NCBI GenBank assembly: GCA_037318855.1
Contig: CP134874.1
Location: 1,798,598-1,862,597 of the forward strand
Direction: 5' to 3'
Origin: Candidatus Sedimenticola sp. (ex Thyasira tokunagai)
GTDB lineage: Bacteria; Pseudomonadota; Gammaproteobacteria; Chromatiales; Chromatiaceae
Length of the DNA: 64,000 bases
The translations under genes and the position numbers were made by a program. This document shows positions 1 to 8,741 of the stretch, one piece after another; positions within the stretch are counted from its first letter, which is position 1; each line of letters begins with the position of its first letter. The notes under the pieces were generated by a model. That model was not told where the DNA came from and did not search any database. It saw nothing but the letters and a program-made list of their open reading frames with translations.

Positions 1-1466
1 CCGAAGAGGGAGTCGGCTCGATATTCTACTTTGCCCTGTCGATGCGCAAGTCTCTGCGTGATGCACCGCCGGAGCGCTACTCTCTTCAGGGTATTCGTGC
101 ATTGCTTGTTGGTGGCGACAGTGAAGAGGAGGGGAGATGCAAAGCGATGCTCGAACAGTGGAATATGGTTCTTCAGACGGCAAACAGTCCCATGGATGCA
201 ATGGGCAAACTGACAACGACGGCCAACCTGGGTGAAAGCTGGGCCTATGAGCTGGTAATAGCCGATGCCAGCCGGCTCGGAAGTCAAATGGGTGCGCTGA
301 TGAAGGATATTTCCCGGATTTCAGCCTTGTCCGACCTGAAGCTGGTAGTGATAGGTTCACCTTACAAAGGGGTTAGGCGGGATAAAATTGACGGCATACT
401 ACCAAAGCCTGTGCAGAAAAATGATCTGCACCACTTACTGTGCAGAGTGATGGATGTAGAGAGTGAGAGTCATGAGGCATCAACTGATACCACCGGATTG
501 AGAGAGGGTAACAGGCACATGTTAGCTGATGTTGAACATGGGCAGTGGGGCGATGATGGCGATTTTGCTGTGTCTGAGCTAGTACCCAAGCAGCTGACAG
601 GACGGGTGTTGGTGGTTGAAGATAATCCAGTCAATTTGCGGGTGGCGAGAAAGTTACTTCAACGCCTGGGTCTGGAGAGTGAAGCGGCTCTGGATGGATT
701 GCAGGCATTGAAGGCTGTTGATCACGGTGATTACGATTTGGTACTGATGGATTGTCAGATGCCGATAATGGATGGTTACGAAGCAACCCATGCTATACGA
801 ATGAGGGAGGTGAAGCGTGAGTTGACAAGATTGCCGATCATTGCCATGACAGCCAATGCCATGGCCGGTGACCGACAAAAGTGTCTTAACGCAGGTATGG
901 ATGACTATCTCTCCAAGCCGATACTCTCGGCTACACTGAAGAGTACTCTGGAGAAGTGGTTGAAAATGGGGAGGGGGTCTACCCAGGTATCTTCTGTTAG
1001 ATCATCTCCGGTGGAGCTGCTTTCCGGTGCGGAAAAAGCGGGTAAGACCATTGTCAGTGAGAGTGAAACAACCCCGCCCGCCCTCAGTGGCGGGAGAGTC
1101 GCTGCAGAGGCTGTAGATGGAGCAGCCATCGACAGGGATATACTCGGTGAGCTGTATGAGATCATGGAGGATGATTTCCTTGAGTTGCTGGAGACCTTCC
1201 TGAAAACCTCCCCTGGATTGATTCATGAGATTGAAACAGGTATTCAGGAAGGGGATCTTCAGCAGACCATGAGAGCTGCCCACTCACTCAAATCAGGGAG
1301 TGCCAATCTGGGTGCGATCCAGCTATCTGAGCTGGCTAAAAGGATGGAATATGCAGCAAGGGAGAGTGACCAGCAGGCGGTCTCCAGCAGTTATAATGAG
1401 ACCAGAGATGCCTTTGATATCGCTTGCAGGGAACTGAAGGTGATCTGTGAGCAGGGACATCTCTAG
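1..1466 (+). CDS. Hybrid sensor histidine kinase, C-terminal part (5' truncated by window)
   Basis: This is the end of a hybrid two-component kinase that starts left of the window. The frame is open from base 3, and the first codons (GVGSIFYFAL) read like the last strand of a HATPase domain. Next comes a degenerate receiver (about residues 28-145) that lacks the usual acidic pair but keeps a KP motif. A canonical receiver follows (about 199-320, VVEDNP, phospho-Asp in LMDCQMP, KP near its end). The C-terminus is an HPt domain (about 376-480) with the phospho-His in AAHSLKSGS. This BarA/multistep-phosphorelay layout means phosphate would pass from His to Asp to His and then to an unseen response regulator. 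The stop codon TAG lies inside the CTAGGA end of the adjoining repeat, so the last residues may have been altered by that insertion. The input signal is unknown. Confidence 0.9.
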   Translation, partial: EEGVGSIFYFALSMRKSLRDAPPERYSLQGIRALLVGGDSEEEGRCKAMLEQWNMVLQTANSPMDAMGKLTTTANLGESWAYELVIADASRLGSQMGALMKDISRISALSDLKLVVIGSPYKGVRRDKIDGILPKPVQKNDLHHLLCRVMDVESESHEASTDTTGLREGNRHMLADVEHGQWGDDGDFAVSELVPKQLTGRVLVVEDNPVNLRVARKLLQRLGLESEAALDGLQALKAVDHGDYDLVLMDCQMPIMDGYEATHAIRMREVKRELTRLPIIAMTANAMAGDRQKCLNAGMDDYLSKPILSATLKSTLEKWLKMGRGSTQVSSVRSSPVELLSGAEKAGKTIVSESETTPPALSGGRVAAEAVDGAAIDRDILGELYEIMEDDFLELLETFLKTSPGLIHEIETGIQEGDLQQTMRAAHSLKSGSANLGAIQLSELAKRMEYAARESDQQAVSSSYNETRDAFDIACRELKVICEQGHL

Positions 1467-1790
1467 GAATCCGTCCGAGAATAGGGCACCTACTGCGGAA
1501 ACCCCATTTTGGCCCTTTTTTCCGCTCATTTTCGTTGAATAAGAGTAACTATTCGCCTCAAATGACCGAAAAAAATGACTCAAAATGGGCTTCCCTCGCT
1601 ACGGTGCCTATTCTCGTACAGACTCCTAGGAATCCATCCGAGATTAGGGCACCTACTGCGGAAATCCAATTTTGGTCCTTTTTTCCGCTCATTCTCGTTG
1701 AATTAAGAGTAACTATTCGCCTCCAATGACCGAAAAAAATGACTCAAAATGGGCTTCCCTCGCTACGGTGCCTATTCTCGTACAGACACC
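1463..1790. repeat. R2: two tandem ~165-bp imperfect palindromes
   Basis: Two near-identical copies lie head to tail (about 1463-1629 and 1626-1790), differing by a few substitutions and single-base indels. Each copy is itself a long imperfect inverted repeat. The left arm (CCGAGAATAGGGCACC..., CCCATTTTGG, CCTTTTTTCCGCTCATT) is mirrored by the right arm (AATGACCGAAAAAAATG, CAAAATGGGC, GGTGCCTATTCTCG). Both outer ends of the first copy carry CTAG. A transcript would fold into long hairpins. The block fills the whole gap between the kinase and the transporter. It has no coding capacity and looks like a non-autonomous (MITE-like) element that was tandemly duplicated. Confidence 0.8.
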
Positions 1791-1805
1791 CAGCGGGTTC
1801 TGTTT

Positions 1806-3089
1806 ATGCTAAAGCCCACCTGGAAACGCTCCCCGGTACTCTCATGGGCTTGCTACGATTGGGCTAATTCGGCCTTTGCTACAACGGTGATGGCGGGCTT
1901 CTTTCCTCTATTCTTTAAACAGTATTGGGCCGCAGGGCTGGATAGTTCAACCAGTACCTTTATGTTAGGTAGTATCAATGCCTGTGCCAGCATACTGGTC
2001 GTAGGTTTTGCGCCACTATTGGGGGCGATTGCGGACAGAGGCGGCAGCCGCAAACGTTTTCTACTCTATTTCGCCTTGATGGGCATTGTCATGACCGGTG
2101 CGCTTTACATGGTAGAGCAGGGCGGCTGGGTGATGGCGTTGGCACTTTATGGGTTGGCGGTGGTCGGCTTTTCGGGTGGAAATATATTTTACGATGCGTT
2201 GCTGCTGAACGTGGCAAAAGAGCGTGAGTTTGATTATGTATCGGCTCTCGGTTTCGCTTTCGGCTACCTTGGTGGCGGCTTGCTGTTTGCGCTTAATGTG
2301 TTGATGACGCTCTATCCTGATGCTTTCGGTCTGCCTGATACTGCAGCCGCAGTTCGTCTCTCATTTATTTTGGTGGCACTCTGGTGGGGACTCTTCTCCA
2401 TACCCTTGCTGCTATTTGTCGATGAGGCGCCCTCACCATCAGCGAGCTGGCGTGACAACCTGCGTGGCGGTATTTCTCAGCTTCGCACTACCCTGAGTGA
2501 GCTAAGGGCATTGCGCCAAGTTTTTCTTTTCCTTCTTGCCTATTGGCTCTACATCGACGGCGTCGATACGATTGTACGGATGGCAGTGGACTACGGCCTT
2601 GCCCTTGGATTTGCCTCCAATAGCCTTATCCTGGCTCTGTTGATTACGCAGTTTGTTGGTTTTCCTGCTGCTCTGCTGTTCGGGCACCTCGGTGAGCGTC
2701 ACGGGCCACGAAAGGGGATTGTGGTTGCCATAGCGGTCTATCTGCTGGTAATCATTTGGGCCTATCAGATGGAGAGCGAGTGGGAGTTCTATGTGCTGGC
2801 ATTCATCATCGGATTGGTTCAGGGGGGTATTCAGTCCCTTAGCCGCTCTTTTTACGCCAGATTGATCCCGATCGACAAGGCGGGGGAATTTTTCGGCTTT
2901 TACAACATGCTGGGAAAATTTGCTGCTGTGCTTGGCCCCTTGTTGATGGGGGGAGTCAGTCTGCTCACAGGCAGCCCAAGGCTCTCCATCCTCTCCGTCG
3001 CCCTACTCTTTATCGCCGGTGTGCTGGTGCTGCTGAGGGTTGATGAGGCTGAAGGCAGGCGCCAGGCAGTGGCGCTTGGGAAGCTATAG
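1806..3089 (+). CDS. MFS transporter, UMF1/Atg22-like family
   Basis: A 427-residue polytopic membrane protein with about 12 hydrophobic segments. The N-terminal signature WACYDWANSAFATTV and the early FFPLFF are characteristic of the UMF1 (unknown major facilitator) / vacuole-effluxer Atg22-like branch of the major facilitator superfamily. An RGGSRKRF loop after segment 2 corresponds to the MFS motif A region, and a charged central loop (about 215-235) separates the two six-helix halves. The frame extends upstream to 1749, but those codons lie in the R2 repeat. ATG 1806 gives the MLKPTWKRSPVLSW start usual for the family and is preferred. The substrate is unknown; amino-acid or metabolite efflux is typical for relatives. 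It stands alone between R2 and the flagellar promoter. Confidence 0.88.
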   Translation: MLKPTWKRSPVLSWACYDWANSAFATTVMAGFFPLFFKQYWAAGLDSSTSTFMLGSINACASILVVGFAPLLGAIADRGGSRKRFLLYFALMGIVMTGALYMVEQGGWVMALALYGLAVVGFSGGNIFYDALLLNVAKEREFDYVSALGFAFGYLGGGLLFALNVLMTLYPDAFGLPDTAAAVRLSFILVALWWGLFSIPLLLFVDEAPSPSASWRDNLRGGISQLRTTLSELRALRQVFLFLLAYWLYIDGVDTIVRMAVDYGLALGFASNSLILALLITQFVGFPAALLFGHLGERHGPRKGIVVAIAVYLLVIIWAYQMESEWEFYVLAFIIGLVQGGIQSLSRSFYARLIPIDKAGEFFGFYNMLGKFAAVLGPLLMGGVSLLTGSPRLSILSVALLFIAGVLVLLRVDEAEGRRQAVALGKL

Positions 3090-3212
3090 ATCTGATTGGC
3101 AATCGCCATTTTTTTGCCTCAAGGGCTGAGATTTCAGTCAAGAGTTCGACATTTCCTCAAAATAGTCTACATAACATATTGATAATTATGATAAATCAAA
3201 TCACCATTATTA

Positions 3213-3228
3213 TGGTGTGCTATTTGCA
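3213..3228 (+). promoter_or_regulatory. Sigma-54 (-24/-12) promoter of the fliL flagellar operon
   Basis: The sequence TGGTGT-GCTAT-TTGCA matches the sigma-54 consensus TGGCAC-N5-TTGC(A/T) with correct GG-GC spacing, 37 bp before the fliL start. Middle flagellar operons of Pseudomonas and Vibrio relatives are sigma-54 dependent (FleQ/FlrC class). No activator gene for it is visible here. Confidence 0.75.
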
Positions 3229-3264
3229 TAGACAGGATATGGATGAGCGCGAGGTGAACTGAAG

Positions 3265-3786
3265 ATGGCTGATAAAAAAGTAGATGAGAACCTGGATCTA
3301 GGAGAAGAGAAGGAATCAGGCTCGAAAAAGATGATCATTCTCATGGCAGTGGGTGGCCTGCTGCTGTTACTGACGGGTGTGGGTATCAGCTACTTCCTGT
3401 TTGCCGGCGGAGAGCCATCGGCTGAAGGTGGCGAAGAGGCCGAGGAGGAGGTGGTAGAGGCGCCGACGCCTGCTATCTATCACGCACTGAAGCCGGAGTT
3501 TACCGTTAATCTTCCGCCAGGGGGTAAGGCGAGGATGATGCAACTCAATATTCAGGTGATGTCACGGGACCAATCAGTTATCGATTTGGTAGCGGCTAAC
3601 GATCCGATGGTCAGACATACACTGCTCAATATATTTGGCAGTCAGGACAGTGAAAAACTACGGGATCGTAAAGGGAAAGAGGCGCTGCAGACGGAAATAC
3701 TCAACAGCCTGAATAAAATTGTGAAGGAGCAGGAGGGCACCGGTGAGGTAGAGGCTGTATTCTTTACCTCATTCGTGATGCAGTGA
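3265..3786 (+). CDS. fliL: Flagellar basal body-associated protein FliL
   Basis: A 173-residue single-pass inner-membrane protein. There is a short charged cytoplasmic N-terminus, one transmembrane helix (about residues 23-46, MIILMAVGGLLLLLTGVGISYFLF), an acidic linker rich in Glu, and a periplasmic stomatin-like FliL domain (about 75-173) containing PEFTVNLPPGG and ending VFFTSFVMQ. FliL rings stabilise stator units around the motor. It is the first gene of the fliLMNOPQR-flhB operon, directly downstream of a sigma-54 promoter, with fliM starting 4 bp after its stop. Confidence 0.95.
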   Translation: MADKKVDENLDLGEEKESGSKKMIILMAVGGLLLLLTGVGISYFLFAGGEPSAEGGEEAEEEVVEAPTPAIYHALKPEFTVNLPPGGKARMMQLNIQVMSRDQSVIDLVAANDPMVRHTLLNIFGSQDSEKLRDRKGKEALQTEILNSLNKIVKEQEGTGEVEAVFFTSFVMQ

Positions 3787-3790
3787 CACC

Positions 3791-4807
3791 ATGGCTGAAA
3801 ACGACCTTCTATCCCAAGATGAGATCGATGCCCTGCTGCACGGCGTTGATGACGGCGATGTTGAGACTGAGGTAGAGGAAGTCTATGAAGGAGAGATTCG
3901 CTCCTATGATTTTGCCAGCCAGGACCGAATAGTCCGTGGACGTCTGCCTACCCTGGAGATGATCAACGAGCGTTTCTCCCGTTATTTCCGCACAACCCTT
4001 TTCAATTTATTGCGCAGATCTGCAACTATCAACATTTCCGGTGTGCAGATGCTTAAATTCTCCGAGTTTGTTCATAGCCTGTTTGTTCCAACCAGTCTTA
4101 ATCTGATGCATGTCAAACCTCTCAGAGGCCAGGGGCTCTGCGTACTTGATCCCAAGCTGGTCTTCAATGTGGTGGATAACTACTTTGGTGGCAACGGTCG
4201 CTTTGAGGCCAAATTGGAAGGGCGGGAGTTTACTCCTACGGAAAACCGTGTGACTCAGATTCTACTCACTTCGGCATTTCAGGATCTTCAGGAGGCGTGG
4301 AAGCCGGTCATGGAGCTCCATTTTGAGTATATTGGCACGGAGGTTAATCCCCAGTTTGCCAATATCGTCAGTCCTTCTGAAGTGGTTGTGGTTACCACCT
4401 TCCACATAGAGATGGACTCCGGTGGCGGAGACCTTCATATCTGTATGCCCTACTCCATGATCGAACCTATCCGTGACCTGCTTGATGCCGGGATACAGAG
4501 TGATCGAGGTGGCAGTGATGAACGCTGGTTGCATTCGCTGAGGCAGCAGATGATGAGTGCTTCAGTGGAGTTGAGTAGCAAACTAACAGAAGCCACGATC
4601 ACGGTACAGGAGTTGGCTGAACTTAAAGTCGGCGATGTTATTCCTCTGGAGATTCCAGAGATGGTAGAGGTGCAGGCATCAGAGGTTCCGGTCTTTCGTG
4701 GTCAGTTGGGCGTCTCAGACGGTAAATATGCAGTGAAGGTGGAGCAGTGGATTGGACAGAGTCGAGAGACAGGCTTGCAGGTAATTCTTAATCAGTCTCA
4801 GGAGTGA
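3791..4807 (+). CDS. fliM: Flagellar motor switch protein FliM
   Basis: The 338-residue C-ring protein that binds phospho-CheY and sets rotation direction. The extreme N-terminus LLSQDEIDALLHG is the conserved CheY-binding segment. The middle CheC-like domain (about 45-230) includes RGRLPTLEMINERFSR and LDPKLVFNVVDNYFGG. The C-terminal SpoA/FliN-like domain (about 255-325) carries LKVGDVIPLEIPE. Length and motifs are those of complete proteobacterial FliM. It follows fliL by 4 bp and precedes fliN by 24 bp, as in Pseudomonas-type operons. Confidence 0.97.
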   Translation: MAENDLLSQDEIDALLHGVDDGDVETEVEEVYEGEIRSYDFASQDRIVRGRLPTLEMINERFSRYFRTTLFNLLRRSATINISGVQMLKFSEFVHSLFVPTSLNLMHVKPLRGQGLCVLDPKLVFNVVDNYFGGNGRFEAKLEGREFTPTENRVTQILLTSAFQDLQEAWKPVMELHFEYIGTEVNPQFANIVSPSEVVVVTTFHIEMDSGGGDLHICMPYSMIEPIRDLLDAGIQSDRGGSDERWLHSLRQQMMSASVELSSKLTEATITVQELAELKVGDVIPLEIPEMVEVQASEVPVFRGQLGVSDGKYAVKVEQWIGQSRETGLQVILNQSQE

Positions 4808-4831
4808 GGGTTTGTAGAGAGGATATGTATT

Positions 4832-5176
4832 ATGAATGAAGCAGACAATAACCTGAATGCAACCTCGGCTGAGTTTCAGGAGCTCCATGAAGATGGTGGT
4901 GAGGGAGGGTCACAAGAGGTTCAGCTGGATGCGATTCTTGACGTTCCCGTGACGATCTCTATGGAAATCGGCAGGACAAGCATCAATATTCGTAATCTGT
5001 TACAGCTCACCCAGGGCTCGGTTCTTGAGTTGGACCGACTGGCGGGAGAGCCGATGGATGTACGGGTTAACGGTACCCTGATTGCCCAGGGAGAGGTGGT
5101 GGTGGTGAACGAAAAGTTCGGTATTCGTCTCACCGATATCATCAGTCCAGCGGACCGGGTGAAGAGGCTTACCTGA
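4832..5176 (+). CDS. fliN: Flagellar motor switch protein FliN
   Basis: A 114-residue C-ring component. The first ~35 residues are acidic and variable. The SpoA domain (about 36-112) contains LDVPVTISMEIGRTSINIRNLL, SVLELDRLAGEPMDVRVNG and GEVVVVNEKFGIRLTDI, the classic FliN signatures. FliN multimerises below FliM, binds the export ATPase partner FliH and takes part in switching. The stop overlaps the ATG of fliO by one base, so translation is probably coupled. Confidence 0.97.
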   Translation: MNEADNNLNATSAEFQELHEDGGEGGSQEVQLDAILDVPVTISMEIGRTSINIRNLLQLTQGSVLELDRLAGEPMDVRVNGTLIAQGEVVVVNEKFGIRLTDIISPADRVKRLT

Positions 5177-5610
5177 TGGGGCGCGTAATAACCGGCATTT
5201 CGATTCTGTTGTCAGCAGCCCCACTGTTTGCAGCGGAAACGGAGATGAGCGTAACTGCTCACCTACCGGTTTCTCCCATTGGTGGCAGCGCCCTGTTGGG
5301 GACGCTGGCTGGCCTGCTTATCGTACTTTTGTTGATCTTTGGTCTCGCTCGACTACTGCAACGCTATGGTCGGCTTCCGCTGGCGGGCAAGGGAGAAGTC
5401 ACTGTTCTCTCCGGTGTCTCTCTGGGTCCACGTGAGCGTGCGGTATTGCTACAGGTGGGAAAAACGCGGCTATTGGTGGGTGTGGCTCCCGGGCGGGTGC
5501 AGACCCTTCATGTCATTGGTGATGTCCCGCAAACTGAAGAGACGGCGATGGCGGTGGAGAATGATTTCTCTGGAGAGCTGAACAGAGAGTTGAAGGAGAA
5601 GGGGCAATGA
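5176..5610 (+). CDS. fliO: Flagellar export apparatus protein FliO
   Basis: A 144-residue membrane protein. A signal-like N-terminus ([14 protein letters not shown]) is followed by a periplasmic stretch, a transmembrane helix (about 37-58, [22 protein letters not shown]), and a cytoplasmic FliO domain containing [27 protein letters not shown]. FliO assists assembly of the FliP ring of the type III export gate. It overlaps fliN by one base and fliP by four bases (ATGA), a coupled arrangement. FliO is poorly conserved, but position and the QVG(K/E)TRLLVGV motif make the call firm. Confidence 0.93.
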   Translation: MGRVITGISILLSAAPLFAAETEMSVTAHLPVSPIGGSALLGTLAGLLIVLLLIFGLARLLQRYGRLPLAGKGEVTVLSGVSLGPRERAVLLQVGKTRLLVGVAPGRVQTLHVIGDVPQTEETAMAVENDFSGELNRELKEKGQ

Positions 5611-6347
5611 GAAGACTGCTCCTCTTGTTACCCTTGATGCTGTTGATGCCGTTGACTACTGTTGCAGCTCCGGGGGTTGATGCCTTCACAACAACCCCGA
5701 CAGGAGCGGGAGGGCAAACCTACACCTTGAGTATCCAGGTGCTGCTCTTCATGACCGCCCTCAGCCTATTGCCGGGTGCGTTGCTGATGACCACCTCATT
5801 TGCACGTATCATTATCGTCCTGGCGATATTGCGTCAGGCTCTCGGTACTCAAAACACCCCATCCAACCAGATTCTGGTCGGCCTCGCTCTTTTCCTCACG
5901 CTGTTTATTATGATGCCGGTGTTTCAGGAGGCCTACGACACCGGGGTCAAACCCTATCTTGAGGAGGAGATGACGGCAACTCAGGCTCTGGGTAATGTTG
6001 CCAAGCCGATGCGCCAGTTCATGCTGGCTCAGACCCGAGATAGTGACCTCGAACTATTTTCCACTATCGGTAATTTTGGCGAATTTGAGTCGCACGAGCA
6101 GATCCCTTTTTCAGTATTGTTGCCGGCATTTGCCACCTCTGAACTAAAAACCGGCTTTCAAATAGGTTTCCTTATCTTTATCCCGTTTCTCGTAATCGAT
6201 CTGGTCGTCGCCAGCGTGCTGATGTCGATGGGCATGATGATGCTGTCGCCACTGATCATATCGTTGCCGTTCAAGATCATGCTGTTTGTTCTGATCGACG
6301 GCTGGGCTTTGGTATTTGGCACCTTGGCAACGAGTTTCCTGGTGTGA
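5607..6347 (+). CDS. fliP: Flagellar biosynthesis protein FliP
   Basis: A 246-residue core subunit of the flagellar type III secretion gate. It has a cleavable N-terminal signal peptide (about residues 1-20, [19 protein letters not shown]), then the helical domain with [29 protein letters not shown] and [16 protein letters not shown]. The C-terminal half contains [43 protein letters not shown], diagnostic of FliP. It overlaps fliO by 4 bp. FliP, FliQ and FliR together form the export channel core. Confidence 0.97.
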   Translation: MRRLLLLLPLMLLMPLTTVAAPGVDAFTTTPTGAGGQTYTLSIQVLLFMTALSLLPGALLMTTSFARIIIVLAILRQALGTQNTPSNQILVGLALFLTLFIMMPVFQEAYDTGVKPYLEEEMTATQALGNVAKPMRQFMLAQTRDSDLELFSTIGNFGEFESHEQIPFSVLLPAFATSELKTGFQIGFLIFIPFLVIDLVVASVLMSMGMMMLSPLIISLPFKIMLFVLIDGWALVFGTLATSFLV

Positions 6348-6363
6348 CGCAGTAAGGGAAAAA

Positions 6364-6633
6364 ATGACACCTGATATCGTTCTTGATGTGGGGCAAATGG
6401 CACTGGAAACCACCGTAGCAGTGAGCGCTCTGTTGCTGTTGCCGGCGCTGGCGGTGGGTTTGGTGGTCGCTATGTTTCAGGCGGCAACCCAGATCAATGA
6501 AATGACGCTGAGCTTTATCCCAAAGCTGATAGTGGTGGCCTTGGTCCTGATGACGGCAGGTCCCTGGATGTTGCAAACGATTATGAATTTCACCCTTGAG
6601 CTCTACACCAGCATACCTGAACTGATTGGATGA
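6364..6633 (+). CDS. fliQ: Flagellar biosynthesis protein FliQ
   Basis: An 89-residue two-helix membrane protein of the flagellar export gate. It starts at ATG 6364 (MTPDIVLDVGQMALE) behind an AAGGGAAAA ribosome-binding region, which is the family's normal start. The hydrophobic hairpin contains FQAATQINEMTLSFIPK, the FliQ hallmark. It lies 16 bp after fliP and 25 bp before the preferred fliR start. Confidence 0.96.
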   Translation: MTPDIVLDVGQMALETTVAVSALLLLPALAVGLVVAMFQAATQINEMTLSFIPKLIVVALVLMTAGPWMLQTIMNFTLELYTSIPELIG

Positions 6634-6658
6634 AAAGAGGCGGGCTAACGGCACAACC

Positions 6659-7438
6659 ATGTCATTTACAGAGGCGCAACTGACAGCTTGGATGGCAGCC
6701 TTTATCTGGCCGTTGATACGGGTCGGTGCTGTGGTGGTTTCAGCGCCTGTGTTCAGTTCACGGCAGACGCCGAAGATCTACAGCATCGGTCTCACATTGA
6801 TTCTTACTTGGGTACTGATACCGGTTATCCCACAGCCGCCTGTAGTGGAGCCGCTGAGCTATCAGGCCTTTATCATGGTGCTGCAGCAGGTGCTGATTGG
6901 CTTTGCTATAGGATTTGTGCTCCAAATGGTGTTTGCTGCGCTGGTATTTGGAGGCCAGGCGCTCGCCTATAGTATGGGCTTGGGCTTTGCCGCCATGATG
7001 GACCCCCAAAATGGTGTTCAAGTGCCGGTGGTCTCCCAGTTCTACCTGATTCTGGCAACCCTCCTGTTTGTTACTATAGATGCTCACCTGGTATTGATTG
7101 AGATGTTGGCCCAGAGCTTCCACACCTTTCCTGTATCGATGGATGGCCTGAGCAGAAACAGCCTCTACGATATCGTTGGCTGGGGCAGCCGTATGTTTAG
7201 CGCCGGACTGTTGATGGCATTGCCGGTAATGGCGGCGCTGCTGCTGGTCAATCTTGGCCTCGGTCTGATCGGTCGAGCGGCGCCACAGCTCAATATTTTT
7301 GCAGTCGGTTTCCCATTTGCCATTATCATCGGTTTCATCCTTGTCTGGGTGACACTGCCCAATGTGCTGGGAAATTTTCAGGAGTTGCTGGAAGAGGGCT
7401 TTGCCTTTGCCGGTCAACTACTGAGAATTGGGAGTTGA
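6659..7438 (+). CDS. fliR: Flagellar biosynthesis protein FliR
   Basis: A 259-residue polytopic protein completing the FliPQR export gate. The preferred start is ATG 6659 (MSFTEAQLTAWMAAFIWPLIRVGAVV). The frame extends 11 codons further upstream, into fliQ, but these codons are not typical of FliR. Recognisable segments are PVFSSRQTPKIY, QQVLIGFAIGFVLQMVFAAL, GLGFAAMMDPQNGVQVPV and the late GLIGRAAPQLNIFAVGFP. flhB begins 3 bp after its stop. Confidence 0.96.
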   Translation: MSFTEAQLTAWMAAFIWPLIRVGAVVVSAPVFSSRQTPKIYSIGLTLILTWVLIPVIPQPPVVEPLSYQAFIMVLQQVLIGFAIGFVLQMVFAALVFGGQALAYSMGLGFAAMMDPQNGVQVPVVSQFYLILATLLFVTIDAHLVLIEMLAQSFHTFPVSMDGLSRNSLYDIVGWGSRMFSAGLLMALPVMAALLLVNLGLGLIGRAAPQLNIFAVGFPFAIIIGFILVWVTLPNVLGNFQELLEEGFAFAGQLLRIGS

Positions 7439-7441
7439 GTC

Positions 7442-8599
7442 ATGGCTGAAAATGAAGATGGCCAAGAGCAATCGGAACAACCGACAGCGAAGCGACTGCA
7501 GGATGCCAAGAAGAAGGGGCAGGTAGCCCGTTCGCGGGAACTCAACACCATGATGATCACCTTGATAGGGGGTGTGGCTCTGGTGATGATGAGCGAGCAA
7601 CTTGGCAATGGTATGGCTGAGATGATGGGTGGAAGCTTCACCGTTCCCAGGGCTGACATGTTTGATCCGATGGCAATGGTACGGCGGCTCTCATCATCGC
7701 TTCAGCAGGTTGCCCTCCTGCTTGCGCCCTTCTTTGCCTTGGTGGTGGTGGTGGCTATTCTTAGCTCTGTTGCGCTTGGTGGTATCGCTTTTAGTGGCCA
7801 GGCCATGGCGCCGAAGCTGAGCAAGCTCAATCCGATCAAGGGAATGGGCCGTCTTTTTTCACTGAAGGGGCTACTTGAACTACTCAAGGCGATGATCAAG
7901 TTTATTCTTGTTGGTGGCGCAACTGCTCTGGTGCTGTGGCAGCTTCTTGATCAATTTATTGGACTGAGCAGCATGACTCTCGGGCCGGCGGTATCGCAGT
8001 TAAGTGGGCTGATCGGCGGGTCTTTCGTGCTTATCGCCTCGACATTGATCCTGGTGGCGGTTGTGGATGTGCCATTCCAGATCTGGGATCACAAGCGCCA
8101 GCTGAAAATGACGAAGCAGGAGGTGAAAGAGGAGTTGAAGGATACCGAAGGCCGTCCTGAAGTGAAGGGGCGGATACGCAATCTCCAGCGCGAACTGGCA
8201 ACACGCCGGATGATGGAAGAGGTACCGAAGGCCGATGTGATTGTCACCAACCCGACTCACTATGCAGTGGCCTTGCGCTACGATCAGTCGAAGATGATCG
8301 CACCCAAGGTGGTGGCCAAGGGCGTAGAGCTGGTGGCGGCCAATATTCGCAAGGTGGGTGAAGAGCATGGTGTGCCGGTAATGGAGTCACCGGCTCTGGC
8401 CCGTGCCATCTATTTTCATACTGAGTTGGGAGAGTCCATACCCGCCGGCCTCTACCTGGCGGTAGCCAAGGTACTTGCCTATGTATTCCAGCTCAAGAGC
8501 TATAGCAGTGAGGGTGGTGAACCGCCAACGGTTCCCGACGAGTTGGAGGTGCCTGAAGAGTTGCAGGTGCCCGAATCGACAGATGAGCAGGATTGGTGA
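7442..8599 (+). CDS. flhB: Flagellar biosynthesis protein FlhB
   Basis: The 385-residue export switch protein that changes specificity from rod/hook to filament substrates. An N-terminal QSEQPTAKRLQDAKKKGQVARSREL stretch precedes four transmembrane helices (about 30-210). The cytoplasmic autocleavage site NPTH is visible in DVIVTNPTHYAVALRY (about residue 270). A C-terminal acidic/proline tail follows. The R1 element begins 2 bp after the stop codon, separating this gene from flhA. Confidence 0.97.
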   Translation: MAENEDGQEQSEQPTAKRLQDAKKKGQVARSRELNTMMITLIGGVALVMMSEQLGNGMAEMMGGSFTVPRADMFDPMAMVRRLSSSLQQVALLLAPFFALVVVVAILSSVALGGIAFSGQAMAPKLSKLNPIKGMGRLFSLKGLLELLKAMIKFILVGGATALVLWQLLDQFIGLSSMTLGPAVSQLSGLIGGSFVLIASTLILVAVVDVPFQIWDHKRQLKMTKQEVKEELKDTEGRPEVKGRIRNLQRELATRRMMEEVPKADVIVTNPTHYAVALRYDQSKMIAPKVVAKGVELVAANIRKVGEEHGVPVMESPALARAIYFHTELGESIPAGLYLAVAKVLAYVFQLKSYSSEGGEPPTVPDELEVPEELQVPESTDEQDW

Positions 8600-8600
8600 T

Positions 8601-8738
8601 CCTGGATTCCGCAGTTGACCGCTCCATTATGAGGCTAATTAGCTGATATGAATAACATTGCCATCAACCTATGTTTTTACCTGCGGGGTGAACTTCGCTA
8701 CGGCGTGCAATCCACCCTGTCCAACTACGGATTCTAGG
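8601..8738. mobile_element. R1 copy 1: 138-bp inverted-repeat element between flhB and flhA
   Basis: The element begins CCTGGATTCCGCAGTTG and ends CAACTACGGATTCTAGG, near-perfect inverted ends shared with copies at 22622-22858 and 59342-59627. The first ~65 bases align with the starts of the other copies and the last ~45 with their ends; the middle of the longer copies is missing. The flanks are GTGAT and ATAAT (3 of 5 bases match), so the target duplication is degenerate here. A short frame (8648-8737, 29 codons) corresponds to one in the other copies. No transposase is encoded, so it is MITE-like. Confidence 0.82.
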
Positions 8739-8741
8739 ATA

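Noticed and set aside
6758..7417. 219-codon open frame on the - strand opposite fliR
   Set aside because: It is antisense to FliR with His/Gln-rich low-information sequence typical of frames opposite membrane-protein genes.
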